A DNA stretch of 64,000 bases from Diploscapter coronatus. Taxonomy: Eukaryota > Nematoda > Chromadorea > Rhabditida > Rhabditidae. This document shows, in pieces, positions 12,452 through 23,811 of this stretch. The stretch is taken from NCBI GenBank assembly GCA_964036155.1, contig OZ038422.1, forward strand, positions 39,207,201 through 39,271,200. The letters are read 5' to 3'. How positions within the stretch are numbered: the stretch's first letter is position 1; each line of letters begins with the position of its first letter. The translations under genes and the position numbers were made by a program. The notes beneath the pieces are model-generated. The model ran no database searches. It was not told the origin of the DNA and saw only the letters and a program-made list of their open reading frames with translations.

Positions 12452-12559
12452 GCATGCTTAGTGGATGAATGGATATATCGGGGATTGGGGTTGCATCATG
12501 TCATTTGGATGTTCAAAGAAAGGCGGTATTTGAACTCTGATCTGTCAATTTTTGAGCAG

Positions 12560-13330
12560 TTTTTAGTTGTTAAAATGGAAAAATGAGCGTTTGTTTCTGA
12601 AATAAGTGGTGCTGATGCAAAATCTGAGCTTTTGTTTCTGAAATAAGTGGTGCTGATGCAAAATCTGAGCTTTTATTGTATGAAACGGATGATATAGATA
12701 CAAAAATTAGACGTTTGTTTTCAAAAAGTGAGTATTGTTGATGAAAAATGTGAGGTTTTGTCTGTAAAAATGAGTATATTGCTGATGAATGATGAAAAAT
12801 TCGAGTATTTGTTATTCGAGATGGGTGGGAATGGTGCAGATACAAAAAGTAGGGATTTTTGTCAAAGATGAATATTGCTGATGAAAATGTGAGGTTTTCG
12901 TTTCTAAAACTAAAGTGAACGAGTGACGAATGTTGATTGAAGTTGTACAAGTGATCGTGAATGATATTCTGTAGGTGATGATGTTGTTATTTGGGATATT
13001 TCTGATGATAATAATGGAAGTTTGTGATAATAAAGGATACTCAGGCCTTACCAAATATGTCCCTCACCCTCGCCTCTTTCGAAGATATCGAAGGATTGTT
13101 GTTGATGAAATTTTTGAACTAATGTGAATAAATGTGAATTCCGAGAATATTTGAGTGTTTCTTATGATGATAGGAGTCTTGGAAGTCGAGGAAGTGTTGT
13201 TGACGCAGAATTTGACTATATTGTATATGGAAGTAGTATTGCTGATGAAAATTCTGAGGTTTCTGAATCTGAAATGAATCAATTTTGGCCTACCCTGCCT
13301 TACCCTCACCCTCACCCTCACCCTCACCCT
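12560..13330. repeat. Degenerate minisatellite, about 40-bp unit
   Basis: Two nearly identical units near 12590-12670 (containing gagcttttgtttctgaaat and ggtgctgatgcaaaatct) are followed by increasingly diverged ones that keep ttgctgatgaaaa and gagg/gagcttttgt words. A larger duplication is superimposed: 13063-13140 resembles 13335-13410 (cctcgcctctt, tatcg, gttgttgat). Open frames across it are repeat artefacts. Confidence 0.65.
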
Positions 13331-13331
13331 C
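13302..13331. repeat. CCCTCA hexamer array
   Basis: About five tandem CCCTCA units at the end of the minisatellite region. Confidence 0.85.
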
Positions 13332-13670
13332 TGCCTATCCTCGCCTCTTGCGAAGGTATCGGGGGATAGTTGTTGATAAAATTTCTGAATAAATGTTAAA
13401 AAATGTAAATTTTGACAAAATTATGGGGTAATGAGTTTGAAAAGTTGGTTATAAATATAATAAAACTTGTTATTCATCGACAATCTTCCCTTATACGCTA
13501 ATATTGGAGATACATCCTATTTCTTTCCCCATTTTTATTCTCTATGATATTTTATTACTGAGTAGAACAAATATGGGCAGATTTAAGAAAGGCAAAACAT
13601 TCTCCCATTTTAAGTAGTTTTCTTTATTCCGAATGTTGTGAATGATTGACTACTTGAGACGAAATGTATT

Positions 13671-13730
13671 CCAGAGTTCGAGCCTCTGATCCCGCATAAC
13701 TCTTTTGCCAAAATTACTCTGGGGCTTTTT
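13671..13730 (+). pseudogene. Partial copy of the tRNA-Met 3' half plus downstream flank
   Basis: Sixty bases match 12055-12114 exactly: the T arm, the 3' acceptor strand, and about 34 bases past the end of the tRNA, including the TTTT terminator. The 5' half is missing, so it is not a functional tRNA. Because flanking DNA is included, it arose by DNA-level copying rather than from a processed tRNA. Confidence 0.85.
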
Positions 13731-14250
13731 ACAGTTTTCACGTTGATATCAGGGCCGTTCATCAAACGCTTTCCGAAGTTTTAAGAAAAAAAAACAATCA
13801 GACTTGGGACTTTTGTTGAAATTTGGCCACCGCAACCGCAGTTGTGGTCGAAAGTTCCAAATCTGATGTCAGAGTTCATCGGAAAAAATATTTTTAAATC
13901 TACGTATTCCCTTCTCGATTTACGCTTTATATTTTGGTTTGAAACTGAAAGTCGACTAGATTTAGCAGTTTTAAGGCCTAATTAGGAAATAATGATAATA
14001 TTTTCGGAAAACTTTCGCAAATCCATGATCAGCTCATCGAGCTCTATCGATTAAGATGGCATTTGGTTCGTGAAAATAATTTTTACGAAATTACCTATTT
14101 TAGATTTTTCTAATTTTAGATACAAAAATGTGGAAAACACTGGATAAGACCCTGATATTCGGATTCTTCTTACCCAAATGCACTATTTGGGTCATTTTCT
14201 TGATTTAAATATTATGCGTGCTAAGTCTTTAACATCGACGTTCTCCATTT
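13731..14250. other. No gene seen
   Basis: AT-rich DNA without a supportable coding frame or clear repeat. A tcatcgagctctatcgatt word near 14035 resembles dispersed words at 40590 and 41390. Confidence 0.5.
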
Positions 14251-14254
14251 TCCC

Positions 14255-14378
14255 AAAGAATGCATGATATATCTACTAACAGATTTCTGTATTTTAGTCC
14301 ATTTTATCTCACTTGCAATGCTCTTCTTTAGCTCAACCGCTATCTAGTGCTATAAAAGGACATTAGAAATATAGGCTG
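14255..14378 (+). repeat. Dispersed repeat, inverted copy at about 52868-52985
   Basis: About 110 bases (through cacttgcaatgctcttcttt and agcggttgag read on the other strand) match 52868-52985 in opposite orientation with few differences. No coding capacity. Confidence 0.75.
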
Positions 14379-14931
14379 CGATGTCCAAGCGATCTGGAAT
14401 AGATATCCATGCAAATATGGACACTTCACTCTCGTCCTTCTGCAATTATCCGAGAAAATCTTTCGCCTTTTACTAAAGATTTCCGTGCAGGAAGACAAAT
14501 ATGAGCCTTATGATTTTTGGAATCCCCTTGGAAAAGGGGAAAAAAGATAAAGAAATAGACAGAAAACACTAAAATCTGAAAAGTTATCCATTTCAAATTA
14601 CAGATGGATTATCATATCAGTTCTTCTGTTCAAATTTGGAAAATTGAAATGATGGAATAGCTTTAATTTACTTTTTTACATCTGATCATTCAGTATTGCA
14701 GTATTAGCTAAAATCTAGAAATGTTCAAAATATTTCAGTCAACTAGTCAGAAATATCACCAGATCAAGAGATCACGAGCATGCTTTGACAGGATTCCAAA
14801 TATTCAATGGTTCAAAGGCTTCAAAAATAAGTAATTTCGTTATTTTCATTTGATCAATGTTGTGTTGTTTTCAAGTTTTTATAAATCTATTCATTCATTC
14901 TCCATAATTCTTCATAAAAATTCATTTCATG

Positions 14932-15310
14932 GCCTCTCACTTTGAGAGGCGTTCCAAAATTCCATTGCGACCAAGTAAGGTCGACGCAAGCATTACCTTG
15001 CCCAAAAAACTTTTGAGGGCGATAGAGTCTCAAACTCGATAGAATCCCCATCCCTGAGTTAAATTCTAGTCTGTGACGATTTTGGCGAAATTGGGAAGTG
15101 AATTTCTAACTAGTCGATGAAAGTGGGAGCACGAGAAAGTGGAGGGAGAGAAAGATGCCTCGCCTACTGAGATTTAGCGCAGGGAGGGAAAGTATATTGG
15201 GGGTGAGCCCGAGAAACTATCTCGATAGAGATCTTTGAGGTAAAATTCAAAGAACGACCTCCACGGTTGTTAAAGAAATTTTGGAACGCTTTCCAATGGA
15301 GAGCCATAAA
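14932..15310. mobile_element. Small MITE-like inverted-repeat element
   Basis: The left end TGGCCTCTCAC...GCGTTCCAAAATT and the right end AATTTTGGAACGC...GGAGAGCCA are imperfect inverted repeats of about 30 bp, enclosing some 320 bp with no open frame. No clear target duplication was found, so the element class is unknown. Confidence 0.5.
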
Positions 15311-16109
15311 ATGTAAAATCAAAATAATAGAATTATCGATTAAAAATGAATAAAATAAACCTAAACTCCGACAAAATCAGTCAGGAATTGGGGATTTCAT
15401 TATTATATTATTACTTTGTTATTCGTTATTTCGTTCGAGACATCGATAAGCCGAGTCGTCAAAATGTCGGATTGTCAGATCAAAACTTCAAGATCTCGAA
15501 ATAGAGAATGGAGTAATAGAGTAGAGGAATTTTCTATGATAATTTTATAAATTCATGGTATGGGAATCAATCATCCTATCACCGCGATTCCGTGGAAACA
15601 GACACTGCCTCTTTGAGAAAAAGGAATAAATTGGAAAGATGGAAGCGTGGATAAGTAAAAATGCAAAATTTAGATGTGACTAATGATTGTAGCCTTTCCA
15701 ATCAGGGGCGTGCGAAGTTTTATCTTTGAGCCAAATTTGGCCGAAATTTCAAAGACAAGGACTTATCTTTTACTAAAAAATTGAAAATCTTCTCAACCTT
15801 ATTGCTATTTCTCGTATTTCTTTTCAATGTTATTGGCGCGCGCTTTCCTAAAACCACTAGCTTTTAGTTTTCGATCGAGATTTTGCGTTTCAGTTCGATT
15901 TTCCTCGACAGGGGTATGCAAAATTTTGAGGTCTTTGTCTTTAAAAAATTCAAAATTCCAGTCCACACACTCCTGGTCTCGTTGTCTAATCTCCGCCCTT
16001 TCTTCACACCTCTTCCCTTTGGCGCATTTTCTTTTTTCCCTCTTTTTCTCGTTGTTAAGCGTGATATTCGGTTAATTTTATCGATTTTAAGCATCGAATC
16101 GTGCTCAAA
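15311..16109. other. Intergenic region upstream of the 16-kb F-box gene
   Basis: No coding region supported. The pyrimidine-rich stretch before the ATG at 16110 may contain the promoter or leader, but I see no defined motif. Confidence 0.4.
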
Positions 16110-19100
16110 ATGCTCAACAGCTTCCCGGACGAGCTGATTGCGATGAGTGTGGACTATTTGACGTTCGAGGAGGCCGAGACACTCGCATGGACCAACAAGT
16201 ATGTTTTGCCAGAGACAGTCTAAATTGAAAATTTGAAATCGATACGCGCAATAACCCCAAAAGTCTCAGAGCAAAGTTGAACGACTTTTAATCGATCCCG
16301 AATTGGAATTCTTGGGACCAAAATCAGTGCCGAGGCACTGCGTATCGACTCGGATGGTTTTTCATCAATTCGAGTCTGAGTTCATTCTAAAAATTTCAAA
16401 ACTGATTTATTCCGACTTCAACTTTCTTTGGGAAATTGAACCCTTCTGGCACTGGTCAAAACTCACGGGATTTCTGTTTCGGAATTGAAGCTTCGGCTGT
16501 CCCTGATTTTGATATTCATTTTTTATTTGGGAAATTTCAGGCGGATGATGGGCATCGTGAGAAAGGATCTGCCACAGGCACTCGAACCGAAGATCGACGT
16601 CAAAAAGCTGGAATTCTCTGAAATTCCGAAATGGCTGAAGGTGTCGAGGGTGAGAGGCTTATAGATACGAATTCTTGTAATTCAAAAGGTTCCCTTTGAC
16701 GAAATGAACGAAATAACATTGTTTTCAGAGCTTAAAAATTTTGACACTGCAATATCAACTAGGTCATTAATTATCTCAGTCAGTTCTTCCACTATTCTGT
16801 AACATTGATGAGAGATTTTAAATTCAACATTTGCTTCACAATAATTTTAGACCTAAGAATTGGAACACATTTATGGCCATATCGCTTCGAGCAGAACGCG
16901 GTCTAATTTAAAATTTGAAGAAACGTGACCGGGCTAAGAAAGGAGTGGTCAAAACACTGAATAATCTTTAGAATCGAAATTCTTATGCCTCAAATATTTG
17001 AATTTTCATTTTCGGAATGAGATTTTGGTCATGAATTGATCTCAATTTTTATCAGAATCGACATTCATTGTCCTTTACTTCTAGCAAAATCAAAATTGTC
17101 TTGAATTCCAGGGGGAGACGCGATTTGAGCTGTTCATTCACTTCTACTATGGACAGAGCAGTGGTCCAATTCCTTTCTGTATTCGCAAAGACAATCAGAA
17201 GAGGCAGATGGCCGACTACGATGCACAGAACTACGCCGCTTTCATTCAATACGCTCATTACTGTAGGTAATTTTACCCTTGCCATATCTAACAAGCAAAA
17301 ACATCGTTTTAAAGTTCATTCAGTTTTTTTTCGATAAATTTACTGAATTTAAGACCCCAATGCACATTTGGACAATTTGTTGTATGAATGGAATCTCGAA
17401 TTTTGAATATCGAAATTGAAATTTTGACTTGACTCAAAAGACTTCAGAATCAGGCCGAAATTTCGAATCTATTTTTTTCAATGATCTAATTTGAATATGA
17501 ATTGCAGGTGCTGCTGATTGGAGGAATGCTCAAATTGAATGGAAGGAATATGCAGTGAAGACGTCTCGCCTTGCAACGACACATGCCGATGTGCCTCGCC
17601 TCCCTCTCCATCTCCTCTTCTCCAGAGCCATCGCCCATCATTTCGATTTCGTAAGTTTTGCACTTCTACCTTGAACAATTTGTGACGAACAAGACTTACA
17701 TAGCTGTGTTTATTTCCGAATACACGTATGACAAAAGGTCAAAAACTATTCACGCTATAAAAACAGAATTTAGACTAGACGATTCTGAAAATATCAAAAT
17801 AGCTCCGTTTAATTTTTTTTCTTGAAATTTGAATCAACTAATGCAATTCCAGGCAGATCTGAACGAAGTTATATTTCTGTTTTCTCGAAAACTCGAGTGA
17901 AATTGATCGAAGCCAGATTTTTTCGGCTTTTACTATGAGCTGCATTTAAAAAAAAGAATATTCAGAGAAAATCTTGAAAAATTCTGAAAAAAAAAAACAT
18001 TTATATTTCAGACCTTCTGCGACTCTGCCTGGTTCTGGACGGTGATCAACGGTCTCGAACAGACTCGTGGCTCATTCAAAGACAAGCGCTTGGTCTGCAG
18101 TAACAGAGAGGTGTTCGATGTCGAGGACGACTTTGACCTAATCAAGATGTCCCCATTCATGCAGAAAGGTAGGTAATTCATTGGGTGATTCTTCGAAAAA
18201 TATGCGAGAACAGTTAAAGAGGAGAGCGCATTTCCATTAGAGAATTCAAAGTTTTGTATCGATTTTTATCCCTCCAACAAAAAAAAATTCATCCATTCGA
18301 TTTTACGCTCTTATCAGTCTCCTATGAAGGATCAAACAATAATATGAAATTTTGAGACATTCCAAAATGATTGCTTAATTTCACAGTGAACACATTCGAA
18401 TGGCTCCTCAACTACGATGACACCTCCATTGTCGATCGCCTGTTCAAATTGCCTCAGTTCCGTCATACCGTAGGCTATATTCATTTGATTCCATTAAGAA
18501 AAAAATAGCACGATAATTCTCATTTTTCCATTGTTAATGTTAATGTCAATGTCAGGTTCAATGGATATATCCTTTCAGAACTGGGTGCTTTCTGACATGA
18601 GCTATGGACTTGACATCGTTTCTTTCGCGACTTCAGAGAAATTGACCGTTAATTCTGGTAGCTGGTATCTTATTGAGATTATCAAGGTAGTTTTTGTACT
18701 TTTTCGTCTTTATTCCATGCAAATATATTGACATTATCTTACTACTGTATTTAGAAAACTGATCAGTTGAAGGTAACATTCGATTTCTATCCACTTTTTG
18801 CCTTGGTCCTTCCAAAGCGAAATATTGGTACCAAGCGAACGTTGTCCAATTAAAGAGTTCACGTACGCACGATAGATTTTAAAAGTCGTCTTCTTACGGA
18901 ACTTTCCATTCTTTGCGAAACCTTACAAGTAGAAAATATAATATTTTTAGTAAAAACGAATAGCTTGCAAACGTCAAGTTGCATCTTAAGCAAAATTTAA
19001 ATGTCAGGATTTTGTGGAGGCGTGCTAGTAAAGAATATAACTTACATACTTTTTTTATGATATGATGTGAAATTTACAAAGAGTCAAAAATGGACCATTT

Positions 19101-19828
19101 TTTACAGAACTTCATGAGGGCGCCGGTGCACAAGCGCGAATGGACTCTGAAAGGACTCGATAACGATCATAATTGTCGTTATGAGCCGTGGAGCTTCGAA
19201 GAAGTCGAGGATGAGATTCGCAAGTCGGGTGTGCGCTACAAGTGCGTCGAGGCCATTTACGGGTATCACATTCATTTCGATTTTATTCAATGATAACCAC
19301 ATTTTTTAACAAAGAAGATTACGAATTCTAACTTAAACAGGGGCGGGAAGTTTTGTAGCACAAATCGCCTCACATTCCACCCAAAAACCGTAATTATGTT
19401 CTTGTAAGGTGCGAAACGGAGTTCCGTTTCGAAACTTTACTCTCGCGAATCTGTCTCTAACCTTCTTCTGTCTTTAACCAAATGCCACTCACTGTTTTCC
19501 CCCTTTTTCTTTTGTTGTCTGCATTCAGTTCAGAGAAGCGAAGAAGGAAAGAAATAGAGAGAGTGTATGTGAGGTGGAGAAAGAGAATCTTTTCACGAAA
19601 TTTTGTTGCGTCCCTCGTTGTTGTCATTGAATTTTGTTGTATTGTACATAGTGATATGATTGCAGATTTGTGAGTAGAAATTCCGAGGACAGCTCGGCAA
19701 TCGAGATCTCGAGGACGTTCCGCATCTTCTCCCCGGAACTGACCTGGAACATCAAACTCTTCCGCCCTAACACCCGTACCCTGGATGACATCGAGGAATG
19801 CACTGGATTCAATATCTCTATCTTCTAA
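16110..19828 (+). CDS. F-box domain protein, nine exons
   Basis: Exons: 16110-16198, 16541-16649, 17112-17262, 17508-17650, 18012-18168, 18387-18469, 18579-18686, 19108-19262, 19666-19828. These sum to 1158 nt, 385 residues plus TAA, with the frame kept at every GT-AG junction. The start MLNSFPDELIAMSVDYL is F-box-like. It continues LAWTNKRMMGIVRKDLP, very close to the LAWTNKRMMQIVKKYLP of the kelch genes, so the F-box module is shared. The rest has no kelch glycines. It is a mixed, Trp-rich sequence of unknown fold (FHYFYG, WFWTVINGLEQ, WSFEEVEDEIR). Introns here are longer (about 110-460 nt) and the coding DNA is richer in GC than the kelch genes. Probably an SCF adaptor with an unrecognised C-terminal region. 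Confidence 0.75.
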
Positions 19829-21740
19829 TCAGCCAAAATTTAATTGTCGCTATTTTTTGTACTCGACACCATATTTTCAGTTTTATTGACCCTTCTCCCC
19901 AAAACTTGATTTTTTTACAGAAGATGTTAATGTTTTTGGTTTTATTTGCAAATATCCAACTTCCCCACATTCACTTAATCTCTTTCAAATAGCGCGATTC
20001 TACAGTATCTCCATTCCTTCATTATTTTGCGATCTTTGATATCATTAATGCTTTATTCGCACAACTTCCATTTACTTATTAATCTCCTATTTCGTAATTT
20101 CACCCTGGTTTTGAAAGAAGATTTTATTCAATGAATATTGTTGAAATTGGCAGGTAAAATGTGTCATCTGGAAAAAAGACGAGATATATAGGATAGTTGG
20201 AGAATAGGAATAGACTAGAGTATTTTTCTCACACTATCTCCCAAGTCACGAAGTCACGAGTTTTACTAATTGTCTTACTTGACTGATAATTTCTCATCTT
20301 TTATCTCCATAGCTCTATATAACGACGATTCTAGATATCCTTTTATTTCAAACACATAAATACTAGACGAATTAAATGTAGCTAATCGAATTTTAGTCTT
20401 TCCTTAGAAAGTGACCTATTCAACAGTCAGTCAGTTATTCTTTCAAATTCTCTTGATCATATTTAGAATATTTAGAGAACGCAAATACTCGGATTTAAAT
20501 ATGAAAAATTCGATAATTTTTTGTAAGAGAAATGATCGATTTTCGAATCGAATCAGAATTCCAATTTTGAATGAATTACGAAAAATTACTACATTTGCTA
20601 AAGTAACTATCGAGCTAATTACTAACAAAGAATTGTCCGGACGAACGCCGTGCGAACGCCGAGAAACTTCCGCCCGGCAGCCGCTCGGAAGCCGGGCGGA
20701 TTTGACACTGCCATTCGTCCGGTCAATTCTTCTGAGAGTAAGGGTTCGGATTCACACAAATTGTTTCTCTTTTTGATTGGGGTATTTGAAGAAGGACCAG
20801 ACAATATTTCTATAAATTAAAAACAGACTTTCTGCCAGAACGGAAAATTATAAAGCAGTAGAGTAGAGAAAGAGACCTGCAAAGCGGATTATATCCATAG
20901 AAAATTGACACAATAGTGATCCGAAACACCATTTTAGTGGAATATTTTTTGCTTAATGGGAATAGACTCGAATGGTCTGGGATCTGACTTAGGCCCTGTC
21001 TAGCAGAGCTGGACGAAATTCTGATTTCTTTGCTTTTCTGCATTTTATGTTCATGTTCTATTTGGATGCTTTCATTTTGTTTTCTATTTTATGATTTTAT
21101 TATCTTTTATTTACTACCTCCTAGAGGTTTGCAAACATTTCGAGGAATCCGTGTTTCAGGACTCAACGAGGGTAATTGGTGAAAGTTTTCAACCAGCAAT
21201 AACCGCTCCTCAGCAGGGCTTCATAGGACACGGTACAACCTTTGCGCAAGGATAGAATCGAATTCTGCACAAAACTCTATGGCCCCACTTTATGAAATGT
21301 CGCTGCCTATTTTGTTGTTTCTATGTTTTATATTTATTTATAGGTTAGAGAGAGGGAGAGAAATATGCTTTTTGAAAGACTAAAATATCTCGCAAGTGGC
21401 ATGGCATTGTCGCTTGTGGGGAGATAGATATTGCACTCTTTGCAACTCGATTTCACACGAGCCATGCCTTTCCTTCACTCACTATTCTTTTTCCTTGCTC
21501 GTTTCTCAATCCCTCTCGCCACTTGCAAATCTTATCGCAAAACTGTGACACTTGCACCAGAACACACGTTGTTTTTGTATTCACTCTGCATTTTTTCCTT
21601 TGTTATTTCGACGACGAATCAAAACATTTGACATTTCTTTATTCCTTTCTTTCGAATATCGTCCTTTTTTTCGATTTTTTCACATTCAAATCGTGCAATA
21701 CAGCTAATTTCAATCAGTTCTCAACATTTTCATTTTTTAA
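19829..21740. other. Intergenic, no gene seen apart from a hairpin element
   Basis: Low-complexity AT-rich and CT-rich DNA. Apart from the inverted repeat at 20629-20737 I see no supported feature. Confidence 0.4.
20629..20737. repeat. GC-rich inverted-repeat (foldback) element
   Basis: The outer arms AAGAATTG(T)CCGGACGAA and TTCGTCCGGTCAATTCTT are inverted repeats. Inside, CCGCCCGGC and GCCGGGCGG form a 9-bp stem with a 12-base loop. The whole 109 bp is much richer in GC than its surroundings and could fold into a two-tier hairpin. Confidence 0.7.
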
Positions 21741-21745
21741 ATTTT

Positions 21746-21870
21746 AGATATCGTATCTCAAATAATGTCCATCTAAATTGGACAAACCTCGACGTCTAAA
21801 TCGCCGTATTCGAACTGAATTAACATATTTTGACTAGAAGTCTACAAATTATCTATCAAGGAAAGAAGAC
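21746..21870 (+). repeat. Leader-like dispersed repeat, copy 1
   Basis: Starts at (t)tttagatatcgtatctca and runs through gacgtctaaatcg and catattttgactagaagtct. Related copies lie at 59694-59820 (same strand, just before the gag-like ORF) and 62262-62390 (opposite strand). Here it ends just before the zinc-finger gene. Confidence 0.75.
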
Positions 21871-22141
21871 AAGCAAAATATGGTGAGTATTTCAAATAAT
21901 CGATTCACTCGAATTTCGCATTCCAATTGCACTCTATAAATTCAAACATATGAAACTTACTTTGGTTTTTAGATTCGGTATTTTTAAAAATATTGATAAT
22001 TCTTTTGATGAGAAGTTCCCTGAGAATCAGTCATAGATTAAAAACGAGTGCGAATCAAAGATGTAACAAGTCAATTTTAGAAACCTGCTGATACATTCAA
22101 AGCCCCCCACTCCAAAAGCATCCCAAGTTGCTGCTAGTTCG

Positions 22142-23758
22142 ATGAAAGATGAATCCAACGACTCCGATGCTTCATCCACGTCAACCCTGGATTCCAAGAA
22201 ATGTAAGAATTAAAAATAGTAGAAATCTAATTTAAGACATATTTTAGCAGCTGGATCGAAGAAGAGCAAGGGTGGCAGGAGACAAACAGTGATGCCGAAA
22301 GATTCAAGCATTCATCGCTTCAACCTGACCGCATTCTTCAAAAGTCCAGAAACTGAAGCTGTACGCCTTAAAAACATAGGCATAATGTTTTACGAATCTA
22401 AATTTAGGAATTGCTAGACGTGTTCTTCGAAGCCTATGCCAAGCAGAAAAAGATGAAAAGATACATCTGTCGCACATGCTCTTCTTATTCGGCAGAGACT
22501 ACGAAGCAAGTTGTTGCTCATAGCCAGAATGACCACAGGAAAATCAAATCCGACTTCTGGAAGGATAATATCTTGGTAATCAATTCAAATAAAGACATGA
22601 CATTTTAAACATATTTAGGCGTTTTCGCCTGATGATGTCCTGGCTGTGTCAAGACAATGCTTCAACTATCCTTCTGCTATTCTTCCATACATGGATGACC
22701 AATGGAAAAGCGCTAATGATCGAATCTATGAGGAATACGAAAAAGAGATTGAAGAAATTCTGAGAATGCGCGAAGGTAATTTTCTTTGTGTTTTTTCGCA
22801 ATTCATTCAAAATTTTAGAAGCAAGGGATCTACCTTTGGAAAATTTCCCCAGCAAATACAACATCGCAAGCTTCCAAGGAAAGAAACGCAAGGATGTATA
22901 AATTTTCGAGGTTTTATGTTTTCAAATTAACAATAAAATTTTAGGACTTCAAGGATACTTTTGTAATCGAGTTCCGGAAGATGAAAGGAGTGGATCGCTT
23001 TTTCTGCAACCAGTGCGAATATAGCGGAATTCGAGCAAGGAATGCCCAGGAGCACTGTGTTAACCAGCATGGAAAGGAAGCGAAAACTGACTATGAAGAC
23101 AGAATTGGAGTATGCAGATTTCTAATTAAATTACCAAGCAAATTTTCTTAATTTAAGGACTGGGCGGTGAAGGATGTGAAGGAAGTGATATTGCCTTGTT
23201 TTGGCGATCTGGAATGGAGTCTACAATCTATGCCACCGCAATGGCGAGAAGCCCATCCTGAGGCAATGCGTGTACAGGCACAGAGGAGAATCGCTAAGGT
23301 GGAGGCTGGGAAGAGGCGAGGAGCGCCAGAGATGAAAGAGGTTATAATCATTGCCCAAATAAAATTTAATGAATGTCTTCACTATTTTAATTTAGGAAAG
23401 TACTGAAAAAGAAACGGATGAAATCGTCGATGATGCACTTGAAGAAGGCAGAATTCGATGCCTTATCTGCAAAAATAGCGTCTCCACTAGCCCTGAGGTA
23501 GGATAATACAGTTACAAAATTGAAAAATTTATTCAGCTTTTGCTGGATCACTTTTGCAAAGAATATGAGGAGGAATACCATAAGCCCCGCTTTACGTGCA
23601 TGTTGTGCGATGAAAAGAGACCGATAAAGACAATGTACAAGCACTGGGGAAAGGAGCATGGCGATCCTAGTGCTTACATCGAGGTAAGTATAGTTAATTT
23701 TTAAGATATCTATAATTATGATTAGTATTTTTTTCATAAATTTGAGATATCTTTTTTC

Positions 23759-23795
<37 letters not shown>

Positions 23796-23811
23796 GTGTG
23801 GCGGGAAGTGA
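22142..23811 (+). CDS. Multi-zinc-finger protein
   Basis: About ten exons with 40-75 nt introns, starting at MKDESNDSDASS (the upstream frame has no usable ATG after the splice acceptor at 22080) and encoding roughly 480 residues. An acidic/Ser-rich start leads to a basic stretch (KKSKGGRR). C2H2-like modules follow: CRTCSSYSAE...H-x4-H (about 22470-22535), CNQCEYSGIRAR...H-x4-H (about 23010-23075), and a C-terminal pair CLICK and CMLCDEKR...HWGKEH (about 23460-23660). Spacing is irregular compared with classic C2H2 fingers. Nuclear nucleic-acid binding is inferred. The last exon (from 23761) is a GT dinucleotide run encoding alternating Val/Cys and then a TGA. That end is doubtful and may be repeat expansion over an older terminus. 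Confidence 0.7.
23761..23790 (+). repeat. (GT)n microsatellite
   Basis: About 15 GT units directly after a TTTTTTCAG splice acceptor. It would be translated as Val-Cys repeats if the predicted last exon of the zinc-finger gene is used. Confidence 0.9.

Noticed and set aside
12570..13369. Open frames of 80-126 codons on both strands
   Set aside because: Fall entirely in the degenerate minisatellite and CCCTCA repeat; composition is that of the repeat unit.
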